Assembly: GCA_031274925.1 (NCBI GenBank)
Contig: JAISPL010000004.1
Location: 1-54,215 of the forward strand
Direction: 5' to 3'
From: Syntrophobacterales bacterium
GTDB taxonomy: Bacteria; Desulfobacterota; Syntrophorhabdia; Syntrophorhabdales; Syntrophorhabdaceae
Length of the DNA: 54,215 nucleotides
A program made the position numbers and the translations under genes. Positions within the stretch are counted from its first letter, which is position 1. Each line of letters starts with the position of its first letter. Below are positions 20,243 through 29,590 of the stretch, piece by piece. The notes beneath the pieces are model-generated. The model did not search any database and had not been told where the DNA came from. It worked only from the letters and a program-made list of their open reading frames with translations.

Positions 20243-22258
20243 ATGACAACACTCGAATCAATTATTTTTGCGGTGCTTCTGCTAATCTGCCTTGTCATAT
20301 TTTTCAGGAGGCTTTATACGCTTCTGGCGCTGGTCTCTCTTGGAAAATGGGAAAATAGGTTTGATCATTTATGGCAGAGATTTAAAGGGATGGTCAGCTA
20401 TGGTTTCTTTCAGAAACGTGTTATTGAAAGACCTTTTGGTTTCAACCATTTCTTTCTTTTCTGGGGTTTTGTGGTTTTGTTTCTCATAAACATGGAGTTT
20501 GTCATGACCGGCATATTTCCGAGGTTCTCCTTGGAGTTCATCGGGGACGGAGTTTACATGGCACTCAATTTCCTTGCTGATGTAATGTCGGCGGCGGTGT
20601 TGGTCGCTGTGATAATTGCCATCGCCAGGAGGACATTTTTTAAACCTCCCTATATAGAGGCTACCCCTGAAGCATACGTGATTCTCTCGTCTGTGGGTTT
20701 ACTGATGATAGCCTTTTTTGGGATGAATGCGACGGAGATAGCCATAAATCCAGGGTCGCGCAGTTACATGCCGATCTCTTCGGTTTTGTCGGCTCTTATC
20801 TCCGCGAACATCTACCAGGACAGCTTAGGGCTGTTATCGCGAGTCTTCTGGTGGATACATGCGATCGTGTTTCTATTCTTTCTGGATTTCATTCCTTTCA
20901 GCAAGCATCTCCACATTCTCGCGTCTTTGCCCAACTGTTTTTTCCGGAGCCTATCATTTGTCAGTTCTCTGCCAAAGATGGTCTTCCGGGCAAACTCCAC
21001 CTTCGGTGTCTCGAAGATAAACCAATTTTCTTGGAAAGATCTTCTTGATTTTCTGGCCTGCGCAGAGTGCGGGAGATGTCAGTCAGTCTGTCCCGCCAAT
21101 GCGGTGGGCAAGGCATTGAGCCCCAAGAAAGTAGTTCTCCATGGCAAGAAGAATCTCTTTGAGAACGGTCCGAACATGATGGCGTCAAGACCGTCCGATA
21201 CATTGGGAAGAGTCGAAGAGACTATTGAGGCAGCCGTGCCGATCATCGGAGACGGCGATGCGAGCATCTCTCCCGATGCACTGTGGGCATGTACCACATG
21301 CGGCGCTTGTATGGATGTGTGCCCGGTATTTATCGAGCATATCCCGAAGCTTCTCTGGATGAGAAGGCATCTTGTTATGGAGAAGGTTGAATTTCCTCAT
21401 GAGCTTATCTCTTTCTTTGAAAATATGGAGCAGAGGTCCAACCCATGGGGCCTTGCCCCGTCCGACAGGGCAAAATGGGCGCAAAATCAGGCTGTGCCGC
21501 GCTTCTCCCAAGCGGAAGGGCATGAATACCTTTTGTATACCGGGTGTCTGGGGGCGTATGATTCCCGGGCAAAGAAGATAACCACCTCTCTCGTGGAAAT
21601 TATGCGGGACGCCGGAATATCATTCGGCATCCTCGGCTCCGAAGAGATGTGTTGCGGTGACACCATGAGAAGGTTGGGTAACGAGTACGTCTTCGACAGA
21701 ATGGCCCGTGAAAATGTGAGCCTGCTCAAAAAAATGGGGGTTCGCAAGATCGTTACCGCATGTCCGCATTGCTACAATACCCTCAAAAACGATTACCAGG
21801 AGTACGGAGCCGACTTTGATGTCTTTCACCACAGCGAGATATTAGACATAGTTGCAAAGAAAGGAACGTTCAAGCCTAATGGCGAGTTAAAGGATGAGCG
21901 TATAGTTATCCATGACTCATGCTATCTTGCCCGCTACAACAATATAATAGAGGAGCCGCGGCGCCTTATCCAGAGTTTGGCCGGCAAGCAGCCTATAGAA
22001 ATGCAGAATAACGGACGAGACGGATTCTGCTGCGGCGCCGGTGGAGGGAGAATGTGGCTGGAAGAAACTCCTGACACCAGGGTGAACAGGGAGCGGACGA
22101 GAGAGGCGTTGAAGGAAAAACCCACGATTGTGGCCGTGTCCTGCCCGTTCTGTATGACCATGTTTGAGGATGGCCTGAAAGAAGACGACCCAACAGGGAC
22201 TATAAGAGTAATGGATATCGGAGAACTTTTTCACGAAGGCATGACGAAGAAGACATGA
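20243..22258 (+). CDS. Membrane FeS oxidoreductase, ETF:menaquinone oxidoreductase (EMO)-like
   Basis: The 671-residue protein has an N-terminal membrane part with several helices (about residues 1-235, nitrate-reductase-gamma-like, likely haem b). Two [4Fe-4S] motifs follow (Cys273/276/279/283 and Cys350/353/356/360), then two CCG domains (SEEMCCGDTMRRLG with ACPHCYNT, and GFCCGAGGGRMW with SCPFCMTM). This is the DUF224/HdrD-like layout of the EMO proteins that pass electrons from ETF to menaquinone in syntrophs. Position right after etfBA supports that role. A DsrK/GlpC-type function is the alternative. Confidence 0.85.
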   Translation: MTTLESIIFAVLLLICLVIFFRRLYTLLALVSLGKWENRFDHLWQRFKGMVSYGFFQKRVIERPFGFNHFFLFWGFVVLFLINMEFVMTGIFPRFSLEFIGDGVYMALNFLADVMSAAVLVAVIIAIARRTFFKPPYIEATPEAYVILSSVGLLMIAFFGMNATEIAINPGSRSYMPISSVLSALISANIYQDSLGLLSRVFWWIHAIVFLFFLDFIPFSKHLHILASLPNCFFRSLSFVSSLPKMVFRANSTFGVSKINQFSWKDLLDFLACAECGRCQSVCPANAVGKALSPKKVVLHGKKNLFENGPNMMASRPSDTLGRVEETIEAAVPIIGDGDASISPDALWACTTCGACMDVCPVFIEHIPKLLWMRRHLVMEKVEFPHELISFFENMEQRSNPWGLAPSDRAKWAQNQAVPRFSQAEGHEYLLYTGCLGAYDSRAKKITTSLVEIMRDAGISFGILGSEEMCCGDTMRRLGNEYVFDRMARENVSLLKKMGVRKIVTACPHCYNTLKNDYQEYGADFDVFHHSEILDIVAKKGTFKPNGELKDERIVIHDSCYLARYNNIIEEPRRLIQSLAGKQPIEMQNNGRDGFCCGAGGGRMWLEETPDTRVNRERTREALKEKPTIVAVSCPFCMTMFEDGLKEDDPTGTIRVMDIGELFHEGMTKKT

Positions 22259-22367
22259 CCTGTAATGGTTGCAAGAGAAATGGAAGCAAAAAATGGACCA
22301 GTAAAGAGGTCTACTGGGGAAGTTTAAGCCGGAAGGGCCAGATGTGTGAGACATACGGTGATAGAGG

Positions 22368-23795
22368 ATGCCGTTTCAGGAGGCGGCCAAGATGATGGAG
22401 AGCGCAGGCGTACGCCAACAACTATTCGGGGAACCATCTGGAAAGTATGAGGCGGAAGAGAAAAGAATGCGTTCTCAGTTTGGCGACCACGCCTCCTTAA
22501 GTCGCGGATCGGAAAAGAGTTTTGACCGCAGTTCGGAGACTGTGGCTGCGGTTATTCCTGATGATTTCATGACCCTCGTGAACAGAAACTACACTTATGA
22601 ATTCGTAGGCGATGCCTACTGCAGTGTATTGGGAAGACTCAATCATGATGTAGTCAACAATTCCATTGAAGACGTGTGGGGAGAGGAAATCTTCGCCAAG
22701 GTCATAAAAAAATGTCTGGACAGATGTTTTAGGGGTGAAGAAGTTCACCAAGAAGGTTGGATTAATGTCCCTGGACAGGGACTAAGGTACCACCATGCTT
22801 CATATTACCCCTATTACAATGGCCAGGGCGGCATCACTCATGCGATTGTCGGCTTGTATGACGATACTGAACGCAAGGCCGAAGAAGAAACGCTTAAAAA
22901 AGGCGAAGCACATTTCAGAATGATGCTAAAATATATGCATTTCGGTGTATTTTCGTTTGATGTCGAAGGGCGGTTTACTTTTGTGAATGATGTGGTCGCC
23001 AAAAGAACGGGACGTCCCAGAGAGTGGTTCGCGGTAAGGAGCCTGTTCGATTTCGTGCGGCGCGAGGAAAGAGAGAAGGTGAGGCGCCATTTCGAGGCCT
23101 CCCTGCGAGGAGTCTTCGTGCCGCCATATGAATTTGCTTATTATGATGCCTCGGGAAACATTGTCTGGGTTGAGGTCAATACGACCCCAATTCGAGAATG
23201 GGGCAAGGTAACAGGGGTCTTGGGCGTACTGCTTGATATTACGAGGCGCAAGGAAACGGAACAGGCCCTTAAAGAAAGTGAAGAGAAATTTAGACTGCTC
23301 TTTGAAGATTTGAAGGACGCCATATTTATTGCAAACCAGAAAGGCTTTCTCACTGATGTCAACGGGTCGTTTTTGGATCTCTTCGGATATAAGAGAGAGG
23401 AAGCTATTGGTATGGATGTAGTCAATACATACGCAAACGCCGATGAAAGAAAGATGTGCGTAAGGGCAATCGAAGAAAAAGGTTTTGTGAAGGATTTTGA
23501 ACTGAAACTCAAGAAAAGAGACGGATCCTTCATGAATTGCCTCCTTGCCGGAACAGCCCAACGCGATGCTTACGGAACCATCGTGAGGTATCAGGGTATT
23601 ATAAGGGAAGTGAGTGAGCAGAAAAGAATTGAGTAGGCGTTGTTAGATAGTTAGCAGAAGTTGTCGAATATAGTCCAACGGATTTCCGATTGATCCTCCG
23701 GTTCGTAATCGACAAAATCACATAGTGACTTTATTGAAACAAAACGCTTGAACTGCCTAAACGGGGTCAGGCGAAATGAAGTAGTGGGGACTATA
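22368..23795 (+). pseudogene. Truncated multi-PAS sensor protein (lost its output domain)
   Basis: The readable frame (22368-23636, 422 residues) holds three PAS domains: about residues 65-165 (TLVNRNYTYEFVGDAYCSVLG), 180-295 (FSFDVEGRFTFVNDVVAKRTG) and 305-420 (IFIANQKGFLTDVNGSFLDLFGY). It stops at EQKRIE without a kinase or other output domain. Past the stop, homologous reading continues: ALLDS-stop-QKLSNIVQRISD, then in shifted frames FVIDK and NGVRRNEVVGT of a fourth PAS. So nonsense and frameshift mutations truncated a longer sensor. The short product may still fold. Confidence 0.75.
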
Positions 23796-24012
23796 TAAAG
23801 TCCCAGACAGCAGACGACTCCTTGTGGAGCCACAGACCCATTGTATCAAGGAAAAGATGATCGGATGCGGGAATACGGCACAATAAAGAAGAGAGGCGTC
23901 AGATTAAATCTGGAGAAGACAGATAATTAGGCCTATGGATTGTATTTTTGTTGGAAAAGACAATAAAACGTGCCATATTACCATTAACAATCCGTCCCCT
24001 TGGAGGTGATAC

Positions 24013-25626
24013 GTGGATTACCCTGTGAGCTACGAAGCCTATTCTAGTAGCTTTCAAAATTATATCAGCCTGAGTCAGTTCTTTACCGAGCTGACTATGA
24101 AAATTTGCGGAAGCCTGGATATAGAAAAAGCGCTTTGTGAGTCTCTCCTGTATATCCGCAATGTCATGCCGGCCGATGAGATCGTGCTTACTTCCTATGA
24201 CGCGGAACTTGGGGCCTTGGAGCTTGTTGCGACCGCCACAGTGGGCGGCGGTATCAGCCATTCTGAGAAGATTCATCTGTCGCAAAAGCAGAGAGAAGAA
24301 ATTGAGCAGCCGGAGCGCCTGCCTCGGGTCAGGATTGCGGACTCCCGTCGTGACAGTTTTTTTCAACATGTGGCGAATCGCCTCAACTGGGAGCCTTCAG
24401 AAATTATGATCGGCAGACTCATACTGGAGGGTAAATACATAGGGGCTCTTGCCGTCCGTGCTGCAGGGAAAGAAAAATACAACGAATGGCATAAAGCTCT
24501 TTGGAAGATGCTAAACGAACCGGCTGCGATCGCCCTTGCCAACAGCAAGCGATACAGGGAGTTGGAAAGGCTGAAAGACCGCCTTGCCGGCGACAAACAG
24601 TATCTTCAAGACGAACTCAGGCGGACGTCTGGTGTGCAAGTGGTGGGAGCTTCCTTTGGTTTAAGAAGCGTTATGGAGCAGGTCCGTAAAGTAGCCACCC
24701 TACCCAGCGCCGTACTGTTGCATGGGGAGACAGGGACAGGCAAAGAAGTAATTGCTAATATGATCCATTATCTTTCGCAGCGCGCCGATGGACCTTTTGT
24801 GAAGATAAACTGCGGAGCTATCCCGGACAGCCTTATGGACAGCGAGCTCTTTGGTCACGAAAAAGGTGCGTTTACGGGGGCGCTGGCGCAGAAGCCCGGA
24901 CGCTTCGAAAGGGCCAACGGGGGAACGATCTTCTTGGATGAAGTCAGCGAGTTAACGCTCCAGGCTCAAGTGAGACTCCTCCGGGTGATACAGGAAAAAG
25001 AGATTGAACGTATCGGCGGGACTACCACCATCAAGACCGATGTACGGATAATCTCGGCTACAAACAGAGATTTGGAGAAGCTCACCTTAACCGGAGAGTT
25101 TAGAAAAGATCTTTACTTTCGGCTGAAGGTATTCCCCATTTCTATTCCGCCGCTCCGAGAACGCAAGAATGATATACCGGAGCTGGCAAAATATTTTGTT
25201 TTGAAGAAATCCCAGGAAATGGCGCTTAGCAAGATGCCGACTCTCAGCCCTGGAGCGGTCGACACGCTCATGTCGTACGACTGGCCCGGAAATGTAAGGG
25301 AGCTTGAAAATACGGTGGAGCGGGCTATAATTCTATCCGGCGGTCTCCCGCTCCAGTTTGATGTCGTTCTCGGATCCGTATCAGCCCCGCCGCTTCCCCC
25401 CAGGACTTATCATGACGAGCAAGAGAGGCCGTTGGTTCACAAAGACGTAGAGAGAAGCCTTTTTTACCGTGCCCTGGAATCGTCTCGGGGTAAAATAGAA
25501 GGCCCTGGAGGGGCAGCCGAACTCGTTGGGCTTCCGCCGTGGACTCTTAGGCGTAAACTCAGAAAGTTGGGCATTGATTTTGGAAAAAGAAAGACGCCCT
25601 TCATCGGTGATGATGAAAAAGAATAA
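24013..25626 (+). CDS. Sigma54-dependent transcriptional activator (GAF, AAA+, Fis-type HTH)
   Basis: The 537-residue protein has an N-terminal GAF-like sensor region (about residues 1-180). A short coiled linker follows, then the AAA+ domain with Walker A GETGTGKE at 238-245, the sigma54-contact loop GAFTGA at 285-290, Walker B GGTIFLDEVSEL and the SYDWPGNVRELEN motif. The C-terminal Fis-type HTH is AAELVGLPPWTLRRKLRKLGI. It would open sigma54 promoters in response to a ligand of the GAF domain. The start is GTG behind TTGGAGGTG. The neighbouring PAS sensor is truncated, so this regulator probably senses directly. Targets are unknown. Confidence 0.92.
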   Translation: MDYPVSYEAYSSSFQNYISLSQFFTELTMKICGSLDIEKALCESLLYIRNVMPADEIVLTSYDAELGALELVATATVGGGISHSEKIHLSQKQREEIEQPERLPRVRIADSRRDSFFQHVANRLNWEPSEIMIGRLILEGKYIGALAVRAAGKEKYNEWHKALWKMLNEPAAIALANSKRYRELERLKDRLAGDKQYLQDELRRTSGVQVVGASFGLRSVMEQVRKVATLPSAVLLHGETGTGKEVIANMIHYLSQRADGPFVKINCGAIPDSLMDSELFGHEKGAFTGALAQKPGRFERANGGTIFLDEVSELTLQAQVRLLRVIQEKEIERIGGTTTIKTDVRIISATNRDLEKLTLTGEFRKDLYFRLKVFPISIPPLRERKNDIPELAKYFVLKKSQEMALSKMPTLSPGAVDTLMSYDWPGNVRELENTVERAIILSGGLPLQFDVVLGSVSAPPLPPRTYHDEQERPLVHKDVERSLFYRALESSRGKIEGPGGAAELVGLPPWTLRRKLRKLGIDFGKRKTPFIGDDEKE

Positions 25627-25701
25627 ACTGCCCGGGCCCGGCTTCAGGTGTCTCAAGGGTAATCCGCCTTTCCTCGAAACCCTGCAGGGCCGGGCAGTTT
25701 T
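25625..25701 (+). terminator. Terminator after the sigma54 activator
   Basis: AAACTGCCCGGGCCC, starting within the stop codon, pairs with GGGCCGGGCAGTTTT ending at 25701, with a single-base offset in the G/C run and an interval of about 48 bases that can fold further. The right arm ends in TTTT. It would end the etf/regulator transcription unit before the B12 region. Confidence 0.6.
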
Positions 25702-26150
25702 GCAAGAAGTTGGTCCTGACAAAATATTTACGGACCACACCCCCGGATAAGACATACATTATAAAGCTCTTGCTTATTAAGGATGCAAAAAAGCAGCATA
25801 ACCAGGCAGAGAGAAGAATTTGACGCACTATGCATTCTTGCCTGCCGCCTTTAATTGATGCCTCGTCCGCCTCAAGCCTTTGAGCCTTTCTTATAAGCTA
25901 CCGCCACACCGGAACTTCACCGCTTATCCTCTATCTTTTCACCCATCCTAGCGAAATCTCTTATATCCCGCTTGACGGATACACTTTTAAAATGAAGATG
26001 AACATGTCGTGCGGCCTTCTGGTGGCCTCTGGCCTCCGGAATACGGCAGGACCACGCCATGACGGACTTGAGTGACAGGACCCTCGTCGGCCGGAGCGTC
26101 CGGTAAATTGTGTTGAAGACTGCCTGGAATCCATGCAATAATAAATAACA
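25702..26150. other. 449-bp intergenic region before the cobalamin riboswitch
   Basis: No gene was recognised. The region probably contains the promoter for the riboswitch transcript. TTGAAG near 26114 with AATAAT about 18 bases downstream is a candidate, but it is weak. Confidence 0.4.
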
Positions 26151-26154
26151 AAGC

Positions 26155-26310
26155 GTAGCTGGTCTTCAAGGGAAGGAAGTGAGAATCTTCCGCTGTCCCG
26201 CAACTGTGAAGGTCAAGGCGGCACGCAGGGGCTTTACTGCCCTGCCACTGCCCTTAAAACGGGTGGGAAGGCGCGATAAGCCGCAATACCTGAGCCAGGA
26301 AACCTTGGAT
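26155..26310 (+). promoter_or_regulatory. Cobalamin (AdoCbl-type) riboswitch
   Basis: The conserved core is easy to read: AGGGAAG...GTGAGAATCTTCCGCTGTCCCGCAACTGTGA from 26168, then GCCACTGCCC...GGGTGGGAAGGCG, and the B12 box GAGCCAGGAAACC near 26293-26304. These are the signature blocks of the cobalamin family. It lies 130 bases before a TonB-dependent receptor gene and upstream of btuFCD-type genes, so high B12 should switch off their uptake. The expression platform is discussed as a separate finding. Confidence 0.95.
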
Positions 26311-26354
26311 CGGTCTAAATTCACGTTAATCCTTACGAGGCATAAGGAGGGCAC

Positions 26355-26375
26355 ATGAGAAACGATCCACCTTAA
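26355..26375 (+). CDS. Possible 6-codon leader ORF in the riboswitch expression platform
   Basis: ATG-AGA-AAC-GAT-CCA-CCT-TAA follows a strong TAAGGAGGG site with good spacing. It lies between the B12 box and the receptor gene. The Shine-Dalgarno can pair with CCACCTT just after it, and TTTTTT follows a few bases later. It may be a translated leader, or simply an anti-Shine-Dalgarno platform that happens to include an ATG. Confidence 0.3.
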   Translation: MRNDPP

Positions 26376-26438
26376 ATCCTTTTTTCATCACCAAAGCGAT
26401 TCTGTATTTTACCCGCGTTGCCATGAAAAGGAGAAATT

Positions 26439-28445
26439 ATGCGTACATCTGCTGTAATCGGTCTATCTTTATGTGTTTTGATCTTTTTGCCTTGCCCTGG
26501 TATTGCACAGCAGACCCCTTACAGGCTTGACGACATCGTCGTAACCGCCGCAAGGATGCCACAACCATTAATGGAAGTGCCTGCGAACGTCTCTATCGTC
26601 ACGAAGGAAGACATTGAGGAGATGGGGGCGCTCACCGTTATTGATGTCTTCAAACAGGAACCGGGTGTTTTTACCTCTAACCTTACTAATAACCCTAAGT
26701 CCGCCCAGGTGGATATAAGGGGCTATGGCGAGGCTGCACCCCAGAATGTACTCTTTCTTGTTGACGGGAGGCGTATAAACAGCATAGATCTCTCCGGTAC
26801 CGACCTTGCCCAGATTCCTATTGAGGCGATAGAGCGCGTCGAGATTTACAGAGGACCCGCGACGGTGCTTTACGGCGACAACGCTGTGGCTGGAGTAATA
26901 AACATTATTACAAAAAAGGGGGAGGGTAAGCCCGCATTCAAGGCAGGCGCGACGGCGGGAAGTCATGCCACCTATTCGTCCGCCATGAGCGCTTTCGGAA
27001 AAGAGGGTAAATTCAGCTACTACACCCTTGGATCGTCCTACAATACGGATGGATACAAGCAGAACAATAATCTCCAGATGAAGGATCTCTTTGGGAGCTT
27101 CACATTGGATGCGCTTGAGAACCTTTCTTTTTCCCTGAAAGCAGGATACCACAAAGACAGATATGGCCTGCCAGGGTCTTTGACCTATACAGACCTCGCG
27201 CACGGTCTATATAATCGCCGGAATTCCAAAACGCCTTTTGACCGGGGCTTTACCGAGGACAGCTTTACCGATCTCGGGGCGGATATAAAGCTTACCAGGG
27301 AGATAACCCTTTCGGTTTACGGCTCATACCGGGACCGGCGCAATCCGTATTACTATGAAGCATTCCTCTATGACGGAAGAAACACTACCCAGACATACGC
27401 ATTTACCCCCAAGATAACCGTCAATACTCCGGTCTTCGGCCTCAAGAATTCACTCGTGGCCGGTTTTGACTATTACCATGTGCCTGCCGACATATCGGGT
27501 TTCAGTATCATTCCCTCTTATCGTATCAATTCCACGAGCAGGATCACGAGGACGGATAGAGCTTTCTATGTGAATGACGACTTTACACCAATCAAAGACC
27601 TGACCTTTGGCCTGGGATACCGGCTTCAGAAAGTAACCTATGACTTCGACTATAATGACAGCTGCGGTTTCATCAAACCTATCAATGTCACGGACCATGA
27701 GCAGAAAGACGCATACCGATTTTCTGCAAATTATCTCCTTGGCAAGAAGGGTAATATCTTCGTTACGTGGGCGAAAGGGTTCAGACTGCCCGCCACCGAT
27801 GAGTTTTTTAATCCCTATAACACGCCTCCTGTCAATCCTAATCTCGCTGCCCAGGTCACGAAGGAACTGGATGCTGGCGTCAGGTACAATATTGCGGACT
27901 GGATCGGAGGGGGCGTCACCTATTTTCAGGCGAAAACAGATAACGAAATCTATTACAATCCCTACACCATTTTCAATGGCAACTATGACAAGACAAAACG
28001 ACAGGGTGTAGAGGCCGCCCTGCATCTAACGTTCACGAAGAACCTGACCCTTGACCTGCTTTACTCATATACCGATGCAACATTCGGCGGAAGGGTTTTT
28101 GACGGCAACAGAATCCCGCTTGTGCCCAGAGATAAGTTTTCATCGAAACTTACTTACATATGGAGAGGTCTTACCGCCAACGCCATTTTGACATATTTAG
28201 GCCCTCGGTATCTCATAAGCGACCAGCAGAATCAGCTTCCCATGCTTCCAGGGACGACCCTTATTGACCTTAATGTGAAATACACGTTTAAAGGAACGCA
28301 GGCCTACTTCGGCATAAAGAATGTCACAGGGAAACGGTACAGCGAGTATGGGGCGGCAAGCTATACCTTTGGCGGCCTGCCGGTAAGAAACTTTTATCCC
28401 TCCGCCGAGAGGCAGTTTGTAGCAGGGTTGTCGTATGCTTTTTGA
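26439..28445 (+). CDS. TonB-dependent outer-membrane receptor, BtuB-like
   Basis: The 668-residue protein has a Sec signal ending near Ala23 (CPGIAQQ), a TonB-box-like DDIVVTAAR just after it, and a plug domain (VPANVSIVTKEDIEEMG, VDIRGYGEAAPQNVLFLVDGRRINSID, IERVEIYRGPATVLYGDNAVAGVINIITKKG). A 22-strand barrel follows, ending in a C-terminal aromatic (FVAGLSYAF). The riboswitch upstream and the ABC importer downstream indicate cobalamin or a corrinoid as substrate. It would be powered by a TonB protein such as that at 16041. Confidence 0.92.
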   Translation: MRTSAVIGLSLCVLIFLPCPGIAQQTPYRLDDIVVTAARMPQPLMEVPANVSIVTKEDIEEMGALTVIDVFKQEPGVFTSNLTNNPKSAQVDIRGYGEAAPQNVLFLVDGRRINSIDLSGTDLAQIPIEAIERVEIYRGPATVLYGDNAVAGVINIITKKGEGKPAFKAGATAGSHATYSSAMSAFGKEGKFSYYTLGSSYNTDGYKQNNNLQMKDLFGSFTLDALENLSFSLKAGYHKDRYGLPGSLTYTDLAHGLYNRRNSKTPFDRGFTEDSFTDLGADIKLTREITLSVYGSYRDRRNPYYYEAFLYDGRNTTQTYAFTPKITVNTPVFGLKNSLVAGFDYYHVPADISGFSIIPSYRINSTSRITRTDRAFYVNDDFTPIKDLTFGLGYRLQKVTYDFDYNDSCGFIKPINVTDHEQKDAYRFSANYLLGKKGNIFVTWAKGFRLPATDEFFNPYNTPPVNPNLAAQVTKELDAGVRYNIADWIGGGVTYFQAKTDNEIYYNPYTIFNGNYDKTKRQGVEAALHLTFTKNLTLDLLYSYTDATFGGRVFDGNRIPLVPRDKFSSKLTYIWRGLTANAILTYLGPRYLISDQQNQLPMLPGTTLIDLNVKYTFKGTQAYFGIKNVTGKRYSEYGAASYTFGGLPVRNFYPSAERQFVAGLSYAF

Positions 28446-28702
28446 GAAGGCGGCCCCAATGGGCGCTGGGGCAGTCTCATTTCCCGTTCCGGCCGGGATG
28501 TCCCCGTCGTCGTGAAGGCAAGCCGTACGCCCAAATCCCATATTGACGAAGGTTTTCGGGGGTGGTAAAAATGGGAGTCCTGAGGCTCTGCGTGGGTGTC
28601 GGGCAAAAGGCAATTCATGAGGAGAGAAGAGAGGCGGCGGGGCGGCAGAGCCACTTTAGGGAAGTGTTTAAACAGTTTTCTGATATTTTCAGGAGGGATT
28701 AC

Positions 28703-29590
28703 TTGGGCAGCAAAGCGCATGCGGCAGGTCTTTATGTGATGTTGTCTTTCATTTTCCTTATCATGTGCCTTGTGGCGGCCCTTGCCCGGTTTTCAGGCGC
28801 TTCCTCGCTCCCCCCGCAAAGGATAGTCTCTTTGGGCCCTGCCGTTACGGAAAAGCTGTACCTTCTGGGCCTGGAGAAGAACATCGCAGGTGTTACGGTC
28901 TATTGCCAAAGGCCCAAAGCGGCACTGGAAAAACCCAAGATCGGGACCGTGACCGGGATAAACGTGGAAAAAGTGGCAGCCCTAAAGCCCGATCTCGTTA
29001 TTGCCACCTCCCTTACCGACCCCAGGTCAGTTAAAAAACTTAAAAACCTTGGGATCAAGGTAGCCGTCTTTGAAGAGCCTGAATCTTTCGATGAAATGAA
29101 CGGGCAGTTCATAGAGATGGGCAGGCTCACGGGAAAGGAAAGGGAGGCAACGAAGATTGCCCGGACGAGCCTTGATAAAGTTAAGCGGATGCGAGCCGCG
29201 GCAAAAGAACTCACGAGACCCAAGGTCTTTCTTCAAATAGGAGCAAACCCTCTCTTTGCCGCCGCGAAAGAATCTCTTCTCAATGATTTTATCGAATTTT
29301 CCGATGGCGTCAATATCATTCAGGATGGCAAAGGAGGGCTTTTGAGCAGGGAACGTGTTCTTGCCGTTAATCCTGACGTCATCCTCATAGTCGCCATGGA
29401 AGGTGCTGTCGCAGAAAGCGAGAAAGTAAGGTGGCAGAGATTTGGCACAATGAAGGCTGTGAGGGACGGCGCGGTATACGTGATGGATCCGTACAAGATG
29501 TGCAGCCCCACCCCTGTTACCTTCGTTGAGGCCCTGGAGACCGTAGCGGGGCTACTTCACCCCGGACGCAGGGAAAGAGACAGACAGTAG
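28703..29590 (+). CDS. btuF: Corrinoid ABC transporter substrate-binding protein, BtuF-like
   Basis: This is a class III periplasmic binding protein: PPQRIVSLGPAVTEKLYLLGL, then NVEKVAALKPDLVIAT and VLAVNPDVILIVAMEG. An uncleaved or cleaved N-terminal membrane segment (LSFIFLIMCLVAALARF) delivers it to the periplasm; no lipobox is seen. I chose TTG at 28703 because AGGAGG is six bases upstream. An in-frame ATG at 28571 would add an unusual polar extension with no ribosome site. It ends by sharing a base with the btuC start (TAGTG). Substrate is inferred from the riboswitch; iron-chelate binding is the alternative. Confidence 0.85.
   Translation: MGSKAHAAGLYVMLSFIFLIMCLVAALARFSGASSLPPQRIVSLGPAVTEKLYLLGLEKNIAGVTVYCQRPKAALEKPKIGTVTGINVEKVAALKPDLVIATSLTDPRSVKKLKNLGIKVAVFEEPESFDEMNGQFIEMGRLTGKEREATKIARTSLDKVKRMRAAAKELTRPKVFLQIGANPLFAAAKESLLNDFIEFSDGVNIIQDGKGGLLSRERVLAVNPDVILIVAMEGAVAESEKVRWQRFGTMKAVRDGAVYVMDPYKMCSPTPVTFVEALETVAGLLHPGRRERDRQ

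Noticed and set aside
28446-28702. A second cobalamin riboswitch or an N-terminal extension in front of btuF
   Set aside because: No B12 box or other core block is present, and the extension lacks a ribosome site while TTG 28703 has a strong one.
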